From Bacillus cereus (GTDB taxonomy: Bacteria > Bacillota > Bacilli > Bacillales > Bacillaceae_G): a stretch of 64,000 nt of DNA. Location of the stretch: assembly GCF_025917685.1 (NCBI RefSeq), contig NZ_CP089518.1, positions 1,303,001 through 1,367,000 of the forward strand, read 5' to 3'. A program made the position numbers and the translations under genes. Below, in pieces: positions 47,694 through 56,707 of this stretch (its first letter is position 1; every line of letters begins with the position of its first letter). The notes beneath the pieces are model-generated. The model was not told the DNA's origin. It searched no databases and worked only from the letters and a program-made list of their open reading frames with translations.

Positions 47694-48132
47694 GTTAATA
47701 ATGATTTATGCAAGTATGAGTGGAAATACAGAGGAAATGGCCGATCATATTGCGGGTGCGATTCGTGAAACAGAAAATGAGATTGAAGTCATTGATATTA
47801 TGGATACACCAGAAGCTTCTATATTAGAACAATATGACGGTATTATTTTAGGAGCTTATACTTGGGGAGACGGTGACCTTCCTGATGATTTCTTAGATTT
47901 TTATGATGCAATGGATGCGATTAACTTAACTGGTAAAAAAGCAGCAGCATTCGGTTCTTGTGACTCGGCTTATCCGAAATACGGTGTAGCGGTTGATATT
48001 TTAATAGAAAAGCTGCAGGAGCGCGGGGCAGCAGTTGTGTTAGAAGGACTAAAAGTAGAATTAACGCCAGAAGATGAAGATGTAGAGAAATGTTTACAGT
48101 TTGGAGCTGAATTTGTAAAACACCTTTCTTAA
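47686..48132 (+). CDS. Flavodoxin (YkuN/YkuP-like), iron-starvation type
   Basis: 148 aa from the TTG at 47686, AAAGGGAGAGA just upstream, overlapping the small ORF by 8 bp. FMN loops: MIYASMSGNTEEMADHI, 'GAYTWGDGDLPDDFLDFYD' and 'AAFGSCDSAYP'. Flavodoxin replaces ferredoxin when iron is scarce, which fits the Fur boxes; B. subtilis ykuNOP is a known parallel. Confidence 0.9.
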   Translation: MSKLIMIYASMSGNTEEMADHIAGAIRETENEIEVIDIMDTPEASILEQYDGIILGAYTWGDGDLPDDFLDFYDAMDAINLTGKKAAAFGSCDSAYPKYGVAVDILIEKLQERGAAVVLEGLKVELTPEDEDVEKCLQFGAEFVKHLS

Positions 48133-48156
48133 TGGCAGAAGGGAGATGAAGAGCAA

Positions 48157-48930
48157 TTGCATGAGAGAATCTCAATTAAAACGATGACAGATTATCATTT
48201 ATATGATTTTATGCGTTGTCCACATAAATTTTATTTCCGTCATATAAAAAGAAGAGAACCATCTTCATTTGAATGACAACAAATAGCACAAATGATTGTG
48301 AATCAAATTATTAACGAGTATTACACACTACCAGCGGGCCAACAAACGAAAATTTTACTTTTAATATTAATAGAGAAATATTGGAAAAAAGTAAGGGTTA
48401 ATATGTTTGCTTCCAAAGCAGAGTACTATATTGTTTTAGCGAAGTTAACAGATCACTTATTACAGTTTGTTGAACGAGATGAGAGTCAGGCACCGCCGTT
48501 ATTTTTATATGAGAAGTTTCAAACATATATGGAAGAGTTAGGTGTTCATATTTCATTGACATTTGAAGTTGGTGAGTGGGGCAAACAATCATTTGTAATT
48601 AAAAAGTATGTTGTCGACGCGAATGAAGAAATGCTTGCTCTTTGTCAGAAGCTAATGACTGTGTTTAGTTATAAAGCTTTCGGCATTCTTCCAGGAAAAA
48701 TAGAAGTTATTAATTTAATAGAAGGAACTAAGTATGAGTACATTCCAAAACAAGAAGATATTATAACTGGAATGGATGATTTATTTAGAATGAAAGAAAT
48801 GCTGCAACAACCTGAGCACTACACAGAGCGCAATTTTCGTTCTGAGTGCATGAGCTGTGCCTTTCGTAGTGAATGCCAAGTGGAAGAGGCAAAAGAGGAA
48901 ACATCGCAGAAGAAAAATATCGTACATTAA
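48157..48930 (+). pseudogene. PD-(D/E)XK nuclease-like Fe-S protein, interrupted by an in-frame TGA
   Basis: From the TTG at 48157 the frame reads TMTDYHLYDFMRCPHKFYF, then hits TGA at 48274-48276 (codon 40). It continues in the same frame to 48930 and would total 257 codons. A TGG-to-TGA change fits (EWQQ). The Cys in 'FMRCPHKFYF' and the terminal C-x2-C-x5-C (CMSCAFRSEC) are the four-Cys Fe-S pattern of Cas4/AddB-type PD-(D/E)XK proteins, but no clear D...ExK core is seen. The second part (from ATG 48292) could still be made alone. Confidence 0.65.
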
Positions 48931-48957
48931 AGGATGCAATTTTGCATCCTTTTTATT
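48929..48957 (+). terminator. Terminator after the nuclease-like gene
   Basis: AAAGGATGCAA / TTGCATCCTTT followed by TTATT. Confidence 0.85.
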
Positions 48958-49028
48958 ATTGACATGAAAAGCTTTTCATCATTTACGGTATATTTGTAGC
49001 AGAATTTTAATAAGAGGAGGAATAATCA

Positions 49029-49190
49029 ATGAGAGATGAAACAGCAGTATTTCAATGGTTAAAAGAACAAAATGCTCCTTTTGGAATTCAACTGCAAATT
49101 TTACAGGCATTTCAATTGTATAAAGTCATTGTTGAAATGGATAAAAAGTTAATGATGTATGAGGAGAGAGAATATAGGGAGAGAATTTAA
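49029..49190 (+). CDS. Small hypothetical protein, 53 aa
   Basis: ATG behind AGAGGAGGAATAATCA, a strong ribosome site. Product MRDETAVFQWLKEQNAPFGI..., helical and charged. Overlaps the end of the convergent kinase-like gene by 4 bp. Function unknown. Confidence 0.6.
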   Translation: MRDETAVFQWLKEQNAPFGIQLQILQAFQLYKVIVEMDKKLMMYEEREYRERI

Positions 49191-50095
49191 TCTCGCCCCT
49201 GTAGTATTGTTTTAAGCTGTTCTTCATTCTTCTTTAATGTTACGTTGTTGTTTGCTTCGGCGTTATAAATCAAGTTATGTAATAAAGGGCTGTATTGATA
49301 AAAGGTAGTGATGCGGTGAATAAGTAATGGATCATGGTGAGAAACAAGTGTACTGTATTGTTCATATACAGATGTAGTAAACTCATGACCGAAATCATAA
49401 TATAGTCCAGCAAAATCAAAAGCGGGATCGCCAATTTGGGCATCTCCAAAATCGATAACACCTGAAATGGTTTTGCTTTGGTTTTTAAATAAAATGTGAT
49501 GATGTGTAAAGTCAGCATGAATGATTGTATTTTGAAAGGTAGATTTAGCTATATTGGCAAAGAAATTTTCGAATAAACTATTTAAGGCTGATTTCTGTAA
49601 TGAAGTAAAACTGTTAGTAAGATATTGATTTAATTTTGTTTGTAGCTCTGTCCAGTAGGTAAGTGTTTTTTCGATAGGGAATCCCAGCGTTTCAACACGT
49701 TTTAAAGGAATATTATGTAAAGTCGCAAGGAAAGTGGCTAATTGTGTAATAATTATTGTCCGTTCTTTTTGCTCTAACTTCGTAACTATTTCTGTTTTTA
49801 ACGGTTCACCGTGAATGAGAGTATAGTAACTACAAAGTGGAACAGCATCAGTATCATTTTTATATAATAGGCAATACTGTGGAACCTCGATTTCTTGTAG
49901 CGAATGAGAGAGCAGTTTGCATAGTTCCTTTTCTAAAGGAATTCGCTTTGCACATTCTTGTTTTCGCGGGAAACGAAATAGTAGTTCATCATTTACTATA
50001 GCCGCTATGTTATCCCAGCCTTCTTCATTTTGTTTATATGAGTGTATAGAAAGATTAGGCAGAGCTTCTTTTATATACTGTTTGTAAGAGTCCAT
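49187..50095 (-). CDS. Aminoglycoside/macrolide phosphotransferase-family kinase
   Basis: 302 aa with the APH-fold motifs: catalytic loop IIHADFTHHHILF (H.D....N with the Asn replaced by His), and the metal-binding 'GVIDFGDAQIGDPAFDFA'. Upstream Lys/nucleotide region 'NDELLFRFPRKQECA'. It could phosphorylate an antibiotic or a small metabolite; sequence does not tell which. Confidence 0.85.
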   Translation of the reverse strand: MDSYKQYIKEALPNLSIHSYKQNEEGWDNIAAIVNDELLFRFPRKQECAKRIPLEKELCKLLSHSLQEIEVPQYCLLYKNDTDAVPLCSYYTLIHGEPLKTEIVTKLEQKERTIIITQLATFLATLHNIPLKRVETLGFPIEKTLTYWTELQTKLNQYLTNSFTSLQKSALNSLFENFFANIAKSTFQNTIIHADFTHHHILFKNQSKTISGVIDFGDAQIGDPAFDFAGLYYDFGHEFTTSVYEQYSTLVSHHDPLLIHRITTFYQYSPLLHNLIYNAEANNNVTLKKNEEQLKTILQGRD

Positions 50096-50199
50096 AATTG
50101 TTCCTCATTTCTAAGTTAAAATTAGGGTATTTCAGTTTATGATATCAGAATATTCCCTATATATATAACGCTTTTGGTTTGTTCATATAAAGCGGTAGT

Positions 50200-50359
50200 T
50201 TTATCCCGCTATTTGTCGGGCAGTAAAACTCCCACTTCAAAATTTGGCTGGAGCAGAGAAGTTCGGTGGGAGCCTTACTGCCGGTAAACGCCCGATTGAT
50301 GTGGGCTAATAATCAGTAGAGGACGAGCAAAATCCTCACTGATTAAAGTTTCACTTTAT
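50200..50359 (+). repeat. bcr1 repeat, full copy
   Basis: 160 bp from TTTATCCCGCTATTTGTCGG to AAAGTTTCACTTTAT, TTTAT at both ends. Nothing else supported in 50096-50559 apart from AT-rich promoter-like sequence. Confidence 0.9.
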
Positions 50360-50559
50360 AGATCAGTATGAGCTATACGTAAATCAGTATATGAATTTGT
50401 GAATTTTTTCCTCCTAAATTTTTTTAGACATATTTTCATAAGGTGTTCAGAATACAACAGATCGGCTATTTCTGTTTATTGAACGTATGAAATACACAAA
50501 CTATAATAATAAATATAAATAACCGACACTATGTTGGTTAAAAAATAGGAGGTACAAAA

Positions 50560-51057
50560 ATGAAAAACCAAGTATCAATAGTAGTTGAACATGAATTGAA
50601 TGACGTAACACCAGAAATGATTGACTGGTGGTGGGATAATATTGATAACTCTGAACGATATAAACTATGGCACCCAGAAGAACATGTTGATTTTAAGTGG
50701 CTAGTTGATCCTAAAGTGCATGGGCATGTAGGAGCCATATCAGCTTCAATCGAATCTGCTGGGGATGGACTAGAGTTCCCGCTAAGAATTAGATGGGAAG
50801 ATCCTAAAGATTGTCCTATAAATACCCATTACAGCCATGTTTTAATGGGTTCATGTTTAGATGATAATGACGATGTAATTTCACAAGTAATACATCAATA
50901 CGAAAAATCCGAAAACGGTACAGTAATGACTTCTACATTCATTTTCCCGAAAGGATTACCACCATTTATTAATCTAAGTGGTTTATATAAACACAATGTA
51001 GAAGAAATGAGTCAGTTCAGTGAATTTTTACCAAATCTTTTTGAAGAAAATTTGTAA
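50560..51057 (+). CDS. DAPG-hydrolase (PhlG)-like domain protein
   Basis: 165 aa behind ATAGGAGGTACAAAA. 'DVTPEMIDWWWDNIDNSERYKLWHPEEHVDFKW' region with 'HYSHVL' and 'MTSTFIFPK' is the pattern of PhlG-like proteins (START-like fold with His/Glu zinc ligands). Real PhlG cleaves a C-C bond in 2,4-diacetylphloroglucinol; the substrate here is unknown. Confidence 0.7.
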   Translation: MKNQVSIVVEHELNDVTPEMIDWWWDNIDNSERYKLWHPEEHVDFKWLVDPKVHGHVGAISASIESAGDGLEFPLRIRWEDPKDCPINTHYSHVLMGSCLDDNDDVISQVIHQYEKSENGTVMTSTFIFPKGLPPFINLSGLYKHNVEEMSQFSEFLPNLFEENL

Positions 51058-51107
51058 GACAACGTAACAGCGTTACTTTTAATAAGTGACTAACTAGAAA
51101 ATAAATC

Positions 51108-51152
51108 GGACCGCACCCTTTTAGATAGGACTAAAATGGTGCGGTCTTTTTA
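51108..51152 (+). terminator. Terminator after the PhlG-like gene
   Basis: GACCGCACC / GGTGCGGTC with a long loop (inner TTTTA/TAAAA pairing) and T tail. Confidence 0.85.
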
Positions 51153-51217
51153 ATATCAAATCAATCACTTGCCACTTTACTTCTTTTGGGTAATGTACTC
51201 TTCCCTTCAAACGAAAA

Positions 51218-51269
51218 TACCTCCGTTTAATTTACATACTTAGTATGCGAATTAAACAGAGGTGTTTTT
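51218..51269. terminator. Second hairpin with T tail
   Basis: AATACCTCCGTTTAATT / AATTAAACAGAGGTGTT (imperfect) followed by TTTTT; could end transcription from either side. Confidence 0.6.
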
Positions 51270-51311
51270 TATGTACTACTATTCGGGCTCACTTCAAAGA
51301 GCAGAGGGGTC

Positions 51312-51461
51312 TTAAAGATTTTCATTTTGTTGCCCAAGTTCTTTTTGAGCAATGTATAAGTTTCCTTGCTCCACTTGTTTTAGTGTATGAACAGAATCTC
51401 CTGCATATCCTTTTTCTGTTTTAACAGTTCTTTTTGAACGATCAGATTCTTGTTTCTTCAT
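51312..51461 (-). CDS. Small hydrophilic protein, 49 aa
   Basis: ATG at 51461 behind AAAGGTGG. MKKQESDRSKRTVKTEKGYA... no membrane segment, no known motif. Next to another small minus-strand gene. Confidence 0.55.
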   Translation of the reverse strand: MKKQESDRSKRTVKTEKGYAGDSVHTLKQVEQGNLYIAQKELGQQNENL

Positions 51462-51479
51462 ATAATAAGCCACCTTTCA

Positions 51480-51653
51480 TTAAAAATAGACGAAAATAAT
51501 GAGTACGAGTAATACAGCTGCGAAAATGGTAATGCCCATTAAAAAAGAGGTGTTTTTATATTTAGGTGGCTTATGTACATCTTGCCTGTATCCAGGTGAA
51601 ATTTCAGGTGCGAATTCTTCATCGAATGATTGTTTCTTTTGTTTTTCGTCCAT
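51480..51653 (-). CDS. Small tail-anchored-looking membrane protein, 57 aa
   Basis: ATG at 51653 behind GAAAGGTGGGTACAT. Polar N-terminal half (MDEKQKKQSFDEEF, then a Pro-rich HKPPKYKN) and a C-terminal hydrophobic helix (FLMGITIFAAVLLVLIIFVYF). Unknown function. Confidence 0.6.
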   Translation of the reverse strand: MDEKQKKQSFDEEFAPEISPGYRQDVHKPPKYKNTSFLMGITIFAAVLLVLIIFVYF

Positions 51654-51713
51654 ATGTACCCACCTTTCTTTTTCATTATGTTACACGTTACAAGAAAAAA
51701 TATGCATGAAGAA

Positions 51714-51746
51714 AACAGCCGCTATAACATTAGCGGCTGTTTTGTG
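51714..51746. terminator. Hairpin overlapping the end of the MATE gene
   Basis: AAAACAGCCGCTA / TAGCGGCTGTTTT; lies over the stop codon of the minus-strand gene. Confidence 0.75.
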
Positions 51747-53088
51747 TTGTATATTTTCTTTGTACTTGAAAGAGACGGATAAGTAGGAAGCTTGCACCAA
51801 ATGCCAGACCGATAATAAGACCGATCCAATAACCTTTTGCGGCCCAGTCAGTATAAGTTGCTAATATGTAACCAAGAGGTAGGCCTATCACCCAATAAGC
51901 GATCAATGTCATAATTAAGGCAACATTTACGTCTTTATAACCACGCAACGCTCCTTGTACTGGAGTTGCAATCGCATCTGAAATTTGAAATAAAATCGCG
52001 AATATAAGAAATTCTTTTGCTAAATGATGAACTTTTGCATCTGTCGTATAAATAGAAGCAATTGCATCATCAAAGAAATAAAGAAAAATCGAATACAAAA
52101 GAGCGAATGCAAGGGCTAACCCAATCCCGATAAATCCATAGTGTTTTGCATTATTGTATCGTTTTGCACCAACTTCAAATCCAACTGCAATCGTCATTGC
52201 CATTGCTAAACTGAGCGGAGTCATATATAACAAGGAAGCAAAGTTCATAGCTGCTTGATGTGCTGCAATAGTTGTTGTACTAAAATTACTCATCATAAGT
52301 GTTACTGCAGCGAAAATACTCGTTTCAAAAAAGATAGCAAATCCGATAGGGACGCCAAGTTTTAAAAATGTTTTCCAACTTGCAAGAGAAGGGCGGTATA
52401 ACTGTTTAAAGATATTAAATGATGCGAAAGGCTCTTTCGTCCGAATAATAATGACTGTAATAATTAAAATGCACCAATATGTTGCTGTAGAAGCGATTGC
52501 CGCACCGACACCGCCGAGTTTAGGGAAACCGAAGTTCCCAAAAATTAATAAGTAATTTAATACGACGTTAATTGGTAATGATAGCAATGTAATAATCATC
52601 GTTGTTCGAGTTTTTCCTAATGCATCAATAAATCCACGTAAAACAGTGTAAGTAAATAAAGGGATAATTCCAATTGCGATAATACTTAAAAATTGTGCAG
52701 CAATACGTTCTACAGGTTCTTCTAAGTGCATGCCGTTTAAAATAGGTGAAACAACGAAGAAACCGATAAAGATGACAACGAAACTAGCACAAATTGCTAA
52801 ATAAACTGCTTGTATAACAACGTGGGGAACATCCTCTTTTTTCTTTGATCCAATCAGTTGTGCAACAATAGGAGTAGTAGCCATTAAAATTCCTGTTAAT
52901 CCCGTACTAACTGGAAGCCATATACTCGTTCCGATAGCGACACCTGCTAAATCAGTAGGACTTGCATGTCCTGACATCGTCGTATCAAAAAAGCTCATCG
53001 CAAATAATGACATTTGCGTTACAAAAATCGGGAAAAAGAGTAAGACAAATTGCTTTAACTTTTGTGAGAATGAAGTAGTTTCTTTCAT
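51730..53088 (-). CDS. MATE-family multidrug/Na+ efflux pump
   Basis: 452 aa from the ATG at 53088 (AAAGGGGA upstream). Twelve membrane helices in two repeats; MATE motifs such as '[35 protein letters not shown]' region and '[29 protein letters not shown]' region. Exports cationic drugs with Na+ or H+. DinF/NorM-like group. Confidence 0.92.
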   Translation of the reverse strand: MKETTSFSQKLKQFVLLFFPIFVTQMSLFAMSFFDTTMSGHASPTDLAGVAIGTSIWLPVSTGLTGILMATTPIVAQLIGSKKKEDVPHVVIQAVYLAICASFVVIFIGFFVVSPILNGMHLEEPVERIAAQFLSIIAIGIIPLFTYTVLRGFIDALGKTRTTMIITLLSLPINVVLNYLLIFGNFGFPKLGGVGAAIASTATYWCILIITVIIIRTKEPFASFNIFKQLYRPSLASWKTFLKLGVPIGFAIFFETSIFAAVTLMMSNFSTTTIAAHQAAMNFASLLYMTPLSLAMAMTIAVGFEVGAKRYNNAKHYGFIGIGLALAFALLYSIFLYFFDDAIASIYTTDAKVHHLAKEFLIFAILFQISDAIATPVQGALRGYKDVNVALIMTLIAYWVIGLPLGYILATYTDWAAKGYWIGLIIGLAFGASFLLIRLFQVQRKYTTQNSR

Positions 53089-53268
53089 AAAATCCCCTTT
53101 CAACGTAAAAAACAAACTCTTATTATCATACAATTTAATCAAAAAATAGAAAAGAAATACGCGTATACAACAAATGAAATCAATAAAAAGGATGCACTTT
53201 GAAAAGGGATAAGGTATTATGATAAGGTGTGAAAAAATTACATATTCGTTATTAAGGAGGCACTACTT

Positions 53269-54060
53269 GTGGCTGATTGGTTAATTGGAATAATTATGGG
53301 TGCTGTTGAAGGTTTAACAGAGTTTTTACCAGTTTCATCAACAGGACATATGATTTTAACAGGTCATTTACTTGGATTTGACGATGAGAGAGCGAAAGTT
53401 TTCGAAGTTGTTATCCAATTGGGATCGATTTTAGCAGTTGTTGTTATATTTTGGAAGCGTTTATGGTCATTAGTCGGAATAGGGAAAGTAACAGATGGAC
53501 CATCGTTAAATTTATTACATATTATTATCGGGATGATTCCTGCCGGAATTCTTGGTGTATTATTCCATAGTGCAATTAAAGAAGTTTTATTCGGTCCAGG
53601 ACCGGTTGTTATTAGTTTAGTAGCTGGTGGTATTTTAATGATTGTTGCTGAGAAGTTTTCAAAACCAAGTACAGCGAGAACGTTAGATGAAATCACATAT
53701 AAGCAAGCATTTACAATCGGGATGTTCCAATGTTTAGCACTTTGGCCAGGATTTTCTCGTTCTGGATCTACAATAAGTGGTGGTTTGCTAGCTCGTGTTT
53801 CACATACAGCGGCAGCGGAATATACGTTTATTTTAGCAGTGCCAATGATGGTAGCTGCAAGTGGATTAGATTTAATTAAAAGCTGGGATATTTTAAGCAC
53901 GGCTGATATACCATTATTTGCAACTGGATTTATTACAGCATTTGTTGTTGCGATGCTTGCAATCGTTTCATTCTTAAAATTATTAGCTCGTGTAAAACTA
54001 ACACCGTTCGCTTATTATCGTTTCATTTTAGCAGCGGTATTCTATTTCTTCCTTATGTAA
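53269..54060 (+). CDS. uppP: UppP, undecaprenyl-diphosphatase (BacA)
   Basis: 263 aa, GTG start behind AAGGAGGCACTACTT. Motifs: '[16 protein letters not shown]' at the start and '[14 protein letters not shown]' in the middle. Recycles the lipid carrier for cell-wall synthesis and gives bacitracin resistance. Single gene. Confidence 0.97.
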   Translation: MADWLIGIIMGAVEGLTEFLPVSSTGHMILTGHLLGFDDERAKVFEVVIQLGSILAVVVIFWKRLWSLVGIGKVTDGPSLNLLHIIIGMIPAGILGVLFHSAIKEVLFGPGPVVISLVAGGILMIVAEKFSKPSTARTLDEITYKQAFTIGMFQCLALWPGFSRSGSTISGGLLARVSHTAAAEYTFILAVPMMVAASGLDLIKSWDILSTADIPLFATGFITAFVVAMLAIVSFLKLLARVKLTPFAYYRFILAAVFYFFLM

Positions 54061-54070
54061 GAATAAATTA

Positions 54071-54130
54071 TCGGAAATACCCTATAGATTAGACGCTTGA
54101 AGAAGGTCTATTCTATAGGGTATTTCTTTT
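54071..54130 (+). terminator. Terminator after uppP
   Basis: AAATACCCTATAGA / TCTATAGGGTATTT long hairpin with T tail. Confidence 0.85.
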
Positions 54131-54253
54131 ATAGCAGGAGAAAATAAAATTTTTGCTCTCATTTACTTGTATTTCACTATGTAAAATATGACATAATGAT
54201 TTTGTTATATTAATATAAATAAAATTTATAGGGTATTTGAGAGGAGCAGTTTA

Positions 54254-54718
54254 GTGAGCTTTGCAATAGAAATAGTAATTCCAGCACCAATTGATGTTGT
54301 GTTTGATTATGTAAATAATGATGAGAAAATAATGGAATGGAGTACCTTTATGGTAGAAAATAGGTATCCTCCAAATGTAGATATAAACAATCCCCGTGAA
54401 GGTGATAAATATGTATCTGTGCAAAAGATGGGTAAGAAAATATATGAGTTTGAGGCGGAAATTTTAGAGTGTGAAGCACCTTATATCGTATCAATTGGAT
54501 GTGAAATGAAGCAAGGTTATACTGCCGTAACTTATATGTTAGAAGAGGATGAAGAAGGTACATCGCTTACTTTAATCGTAGAATTTGAACCGAAGAATTT
54601 TTTATATAAGATTATGTACAAGTTGACCGGATGGATGACACGTGGAATATACATGGGTGAAATGGAACGTTTAGCAGAGTGCGTAGATGCTGTATATTCT
54701 CAGAAAAAAGGATTGTAA
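54254..54718 (+). CDS. SRPBCC/START-like ligand-binding protein
   Basis: 154 aa, GTG start behind GAGGAGCAG. Polyketide cyclase/dehydrase-type fold: begins 'EIVIPAPIDVVFDYVNNDEKIMEWS', ends with a long helix (RLAECVDAVYSQ). No catalytic residues are diagnostic; binds an unknown hydrophobic ligand. Confidence 0.82.
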   Translation: MSFAIEIVIPAPIDVVFDYVNNDEKIMEWSTFMVENRYPPNVDINNPREGDKYVSVQKMGKKIYEFEAEILECEAPYIVSIGCEMKQGYTAVTYMLEEDEEGTSLTLIVEFEPKNFLYKIMYKLTGWMTRGIYMGEMERLAECVDAVYSQKKGL

Positions 54719-54725
54719 TTTTGTA

Positions 54726-54764
54726 AAATAAAAAGCATGCCGAATTCGGCATGCTTTTTATTTT
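54726..54764. terminator. Bidirectional terminator
   Basis: AAAAAGCATGCCGAA / TTCGGCATGCTTTTT. Confidence 0.9.
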
Positions 54765-55312
54765 ACTACTTTTTCAATCATGCTTTCCATTACATGTTCC
54801 CAAAGAGAAGTATCATCAGCTAAGGTAGCACGGAAATTAGCGTACATTTCTTTTTGTTTCTCTTCGAATGTTGGATCTTCTTTTTCAGGCAATGTAGCGC
54901 GCATTGAAGTTACTAACTCTTGTACTTTTGGAGCACGTGGTCCAAAGACGGCTTGTTCATTTCCATCTTTATCAATGAAAATAAAGATTGGAATCGCACG
55001 TGCCGTCCCGTTTGTTAAATATTGATCCATTAATTCTAAGTTTTCATCGCGAATTAATAATGACATCTCAATATTTGCAACTTCAGAAATTCGTTTCATA
55101 ACAGGTACGCATAAAAGAGCGTCACCACACCAATCAGCTGTTAATACGATAACACGCCAGCCATCATTTTGACGTTCTTCTAATACAGGAAGTAATTCAT
55201 TTGGAATTAAAAAGTTATTGTAAATGTGCAATAGCTCGTATTGATTTACTTTCATTTCATTCACATATGTATCAAAGGACATGCCTTTATCAGCCCATTG
55301 CTGTAAGTTCAT
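54758..55312 (-). CDS. Thioredoxin-like protein
   Basis: 184 aa from the ATG at 55312 (GAGGTGTTACTT upstream). Thioredoxin fold with active-site region VLTADWCGDALLCVPVMK; the redox pair is spaced CGDALLC rather than CxxC, as in a known Bacillus subgroup. 'AIPIFIFIDKDG' is the cis-Pro loop. May act in thiol redox repair. Confidence 0.8.
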   Translation of the reverse strand: MNLQQWADKGMSFDTYVNEMKVNQYELLHIYNNFLIPNELLPVLEERQNDGWRVIVLTADWCGDALLCVPVMKRISEVANIEMSLLIRDENLELMDQYLTNGTARAIPIFIFIDKDGNEQAVFGPRAPKVQELVTSMRATLPEKEDPTFEEKQKEMYANFRATLADDTSLWEHVMESMIEKVVK

Positions 55313-55378
55313 AAGTAACACCTCTTTAGTATGATTTGCTTTCATTGTACCAATTTTTATATAGAAAAGCTTGTATTC

Positions 55379-55810
55379 TTACTCTTTCTTATCGCTTAAT
55401 AATTTATTTAGTGTGAAAAGAAATAGTGCGACACATAGTTCAGCTGTATTTGACATTTGTATGCTCTCTATCCAGTCGTCAGCAGTATGAATGACGAACC
55501 AATCTAGTGTAATTTCAATAATGGAGAGAAGAGCAATTGAGAGCGAATTGGGCATACTTGTCATCATTGGATGTAGGAGTACTTTAAAGAAAATGAATAT
55601 AAAATATGTAATACCATCTAATAAAAGAATAAGTAAAAAAAAGAGTAGGAGAGCTGTTCTTGATGAATATTCTATACCTGTAATTTGAAAGATTCCTACA
55701 TATACAAAGAATATAAATGCAAAGAATATAGTGAGAATAAGAATAACAACACTAATAATAATAGTCTTATCTATTAGACTGAGATTAGAAATTTTGTCTT
55801 CTTCACTCAT
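55379..55810 (-). CDS. YrvL-like membrane protein
   Basis: 143 aa from the ATG at 55810 behind AAGGAGTTGGGATA. Four membrane helices (for example IIISVVILILTIFFAFIFFV, ALLLFFLLILLLDGITYF). Layout and start recall YrvL, which in B. subtilis works with sigma factor YvrI/YvrHa, but the similarity is weak by eye. No sigma factor is next to it. Confidence 0.5.
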   Translation of the reverse strand: MSEEDKISNLSLIDKTIIISVVILILTIFFAFIFFVYVGIFQITGIEYSSRTALLLFFLLILLLDGITYFIFIFFKVLLHPMMTSMPNSLSIALLSIIEITLDWFVIHTADDWIESIQMSNTAELCVALFLFTLNKLLSDKKE

Positions 55811-55972
55811 TATCCCAACTCCTTTTTCTGGAAAATCAATTTCATTGTACCATGAAATATCTGTTAAAAAACTACGGATTATGGGAAAATAAGGTGACAA
55901 AAAGTAAGATTTCATGTAAAATTATTAATAAGGTTTTTATTTAACTAAATGAAATAAAAGGGGCTGTCAAAG

Positions 55973-56392
55973 TTGTCTCAAAATCGAGAGCAATTAATGG
56001 AAGAACTATCGACAAATGTTTTTGCTATGTTCCGCACGTTGCGTAATGATATCGGAAAAATATTTGGTGGTTACATACCGTGGAATGAGTTCATCGTCCT
56101 TAGAATATTGAATCGTACGAATAAAGAAATGGTATCACGTGTAGCGAATGAGTTAAATGTGTCGAATAGTCATATTACAGCTGTCACAGAAAAATTAATT
56201 AATAAAGGTTTTGTAACTCGTTCACGTTCTACGTCAGATCGCCGAGTTGTATATTTGGAGATTACAGAACAAGGGAAAGATTTAGTTGCGAAAATGGAAG
56301 GTGCAAAAAAACAATATTTACAAGAAAGATTCTCTACACTTTCAGAAGAAGAAATGAATATAATGATATCAATTTCTAAAAAACTTATTTAA
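55973..56392 (+). CDS. MarR-family transcriptional regulator
   Basis: 139 aa, TTG start behind AAAGGGGCTGTC. Winged helix with 'VSRVANELNVSNSHITAVTEKLINKGFVTRSRSTSDRRVVYLEITEQG'-type wing (DRR). Single gene followed by a terminator. Confidence 0.9.
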   Translation: MSQNREQLMEELSTNVFAMFRTLRNDIGKIFGGYIPWNEFIVLRILNRTNKEMVSRVANELNVSNSHITAVTEKLINKGFVTRSRSTSDRRVVYLEITEQGKDLVAKMEGAKKQYLQERFSTLSEEEMNIMISISKKLI

Positions 56393-56423
56393 TTCATTAC
56401 AAGTGAGAAAACGCTTACGTAGT

Positions 56424-56462
56424 GAAGGAGAAGGCCTTCCTTATATGAGGAAGGTCTTCTTT
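56424..56462 (+). terminator. Terminator after the second MarR gene
   Basis: GAAGGCCTTCCT / AGGAAGGTCTTC hairpin followed by TTTC. Confidence 0.8.
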
Positions 56463-56529
56463 CGTATGTAAAAGATTATAAAAAAGAAAATATGTAACAT
56501 ACTACTAGTAAAGGAAAGGGGGCAGAAAT

Positions 56530-56685
56530 ATGACAAATCGAAATGGTAGTAAAGGGAGCGGAAATCAAGGCTCACCGAAATCAGGGCGATTTCAGCAAGA
56601 GTTTAGTGCTGAATTTGAGACTGGAAATGATAACAAAGGAAAAGAATATCGTTCGAAAAAAGGAAGTAAATCAAAAAAGGAGTGA
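56530..56685 (+). CDS. Small hydrophilic protein, 51 aa
   Basis: ATG behind GGAAAGGGGGCAGAA. Very rich in Gly, Ser, Lys and Asn (MTNRNGSKGSGNQGSP...), no hydrophobic segment; probably disordered, in the style of small spore or stress proteins. No family recognised. Its stop is inside the terminator hairpin. Confidence 0.55.
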   Translation: MTNRNGSKGSGNQGSPKSGRFQQEFSAEFETGNDNKGKEYRSKKGSKSKKE

Positions 56686-56704
56686 ATCATTTCACTCCTT
56701 TTTT
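56673..56704. terminator. Bidirectional terminator
   Basis: AAAAAAGGAGTGAA / TTCACTCCTTTTTT between the 51 aa ORF and the symporter gene. Confidence 0.85.
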
Positions 56705-56707
56705 GAT

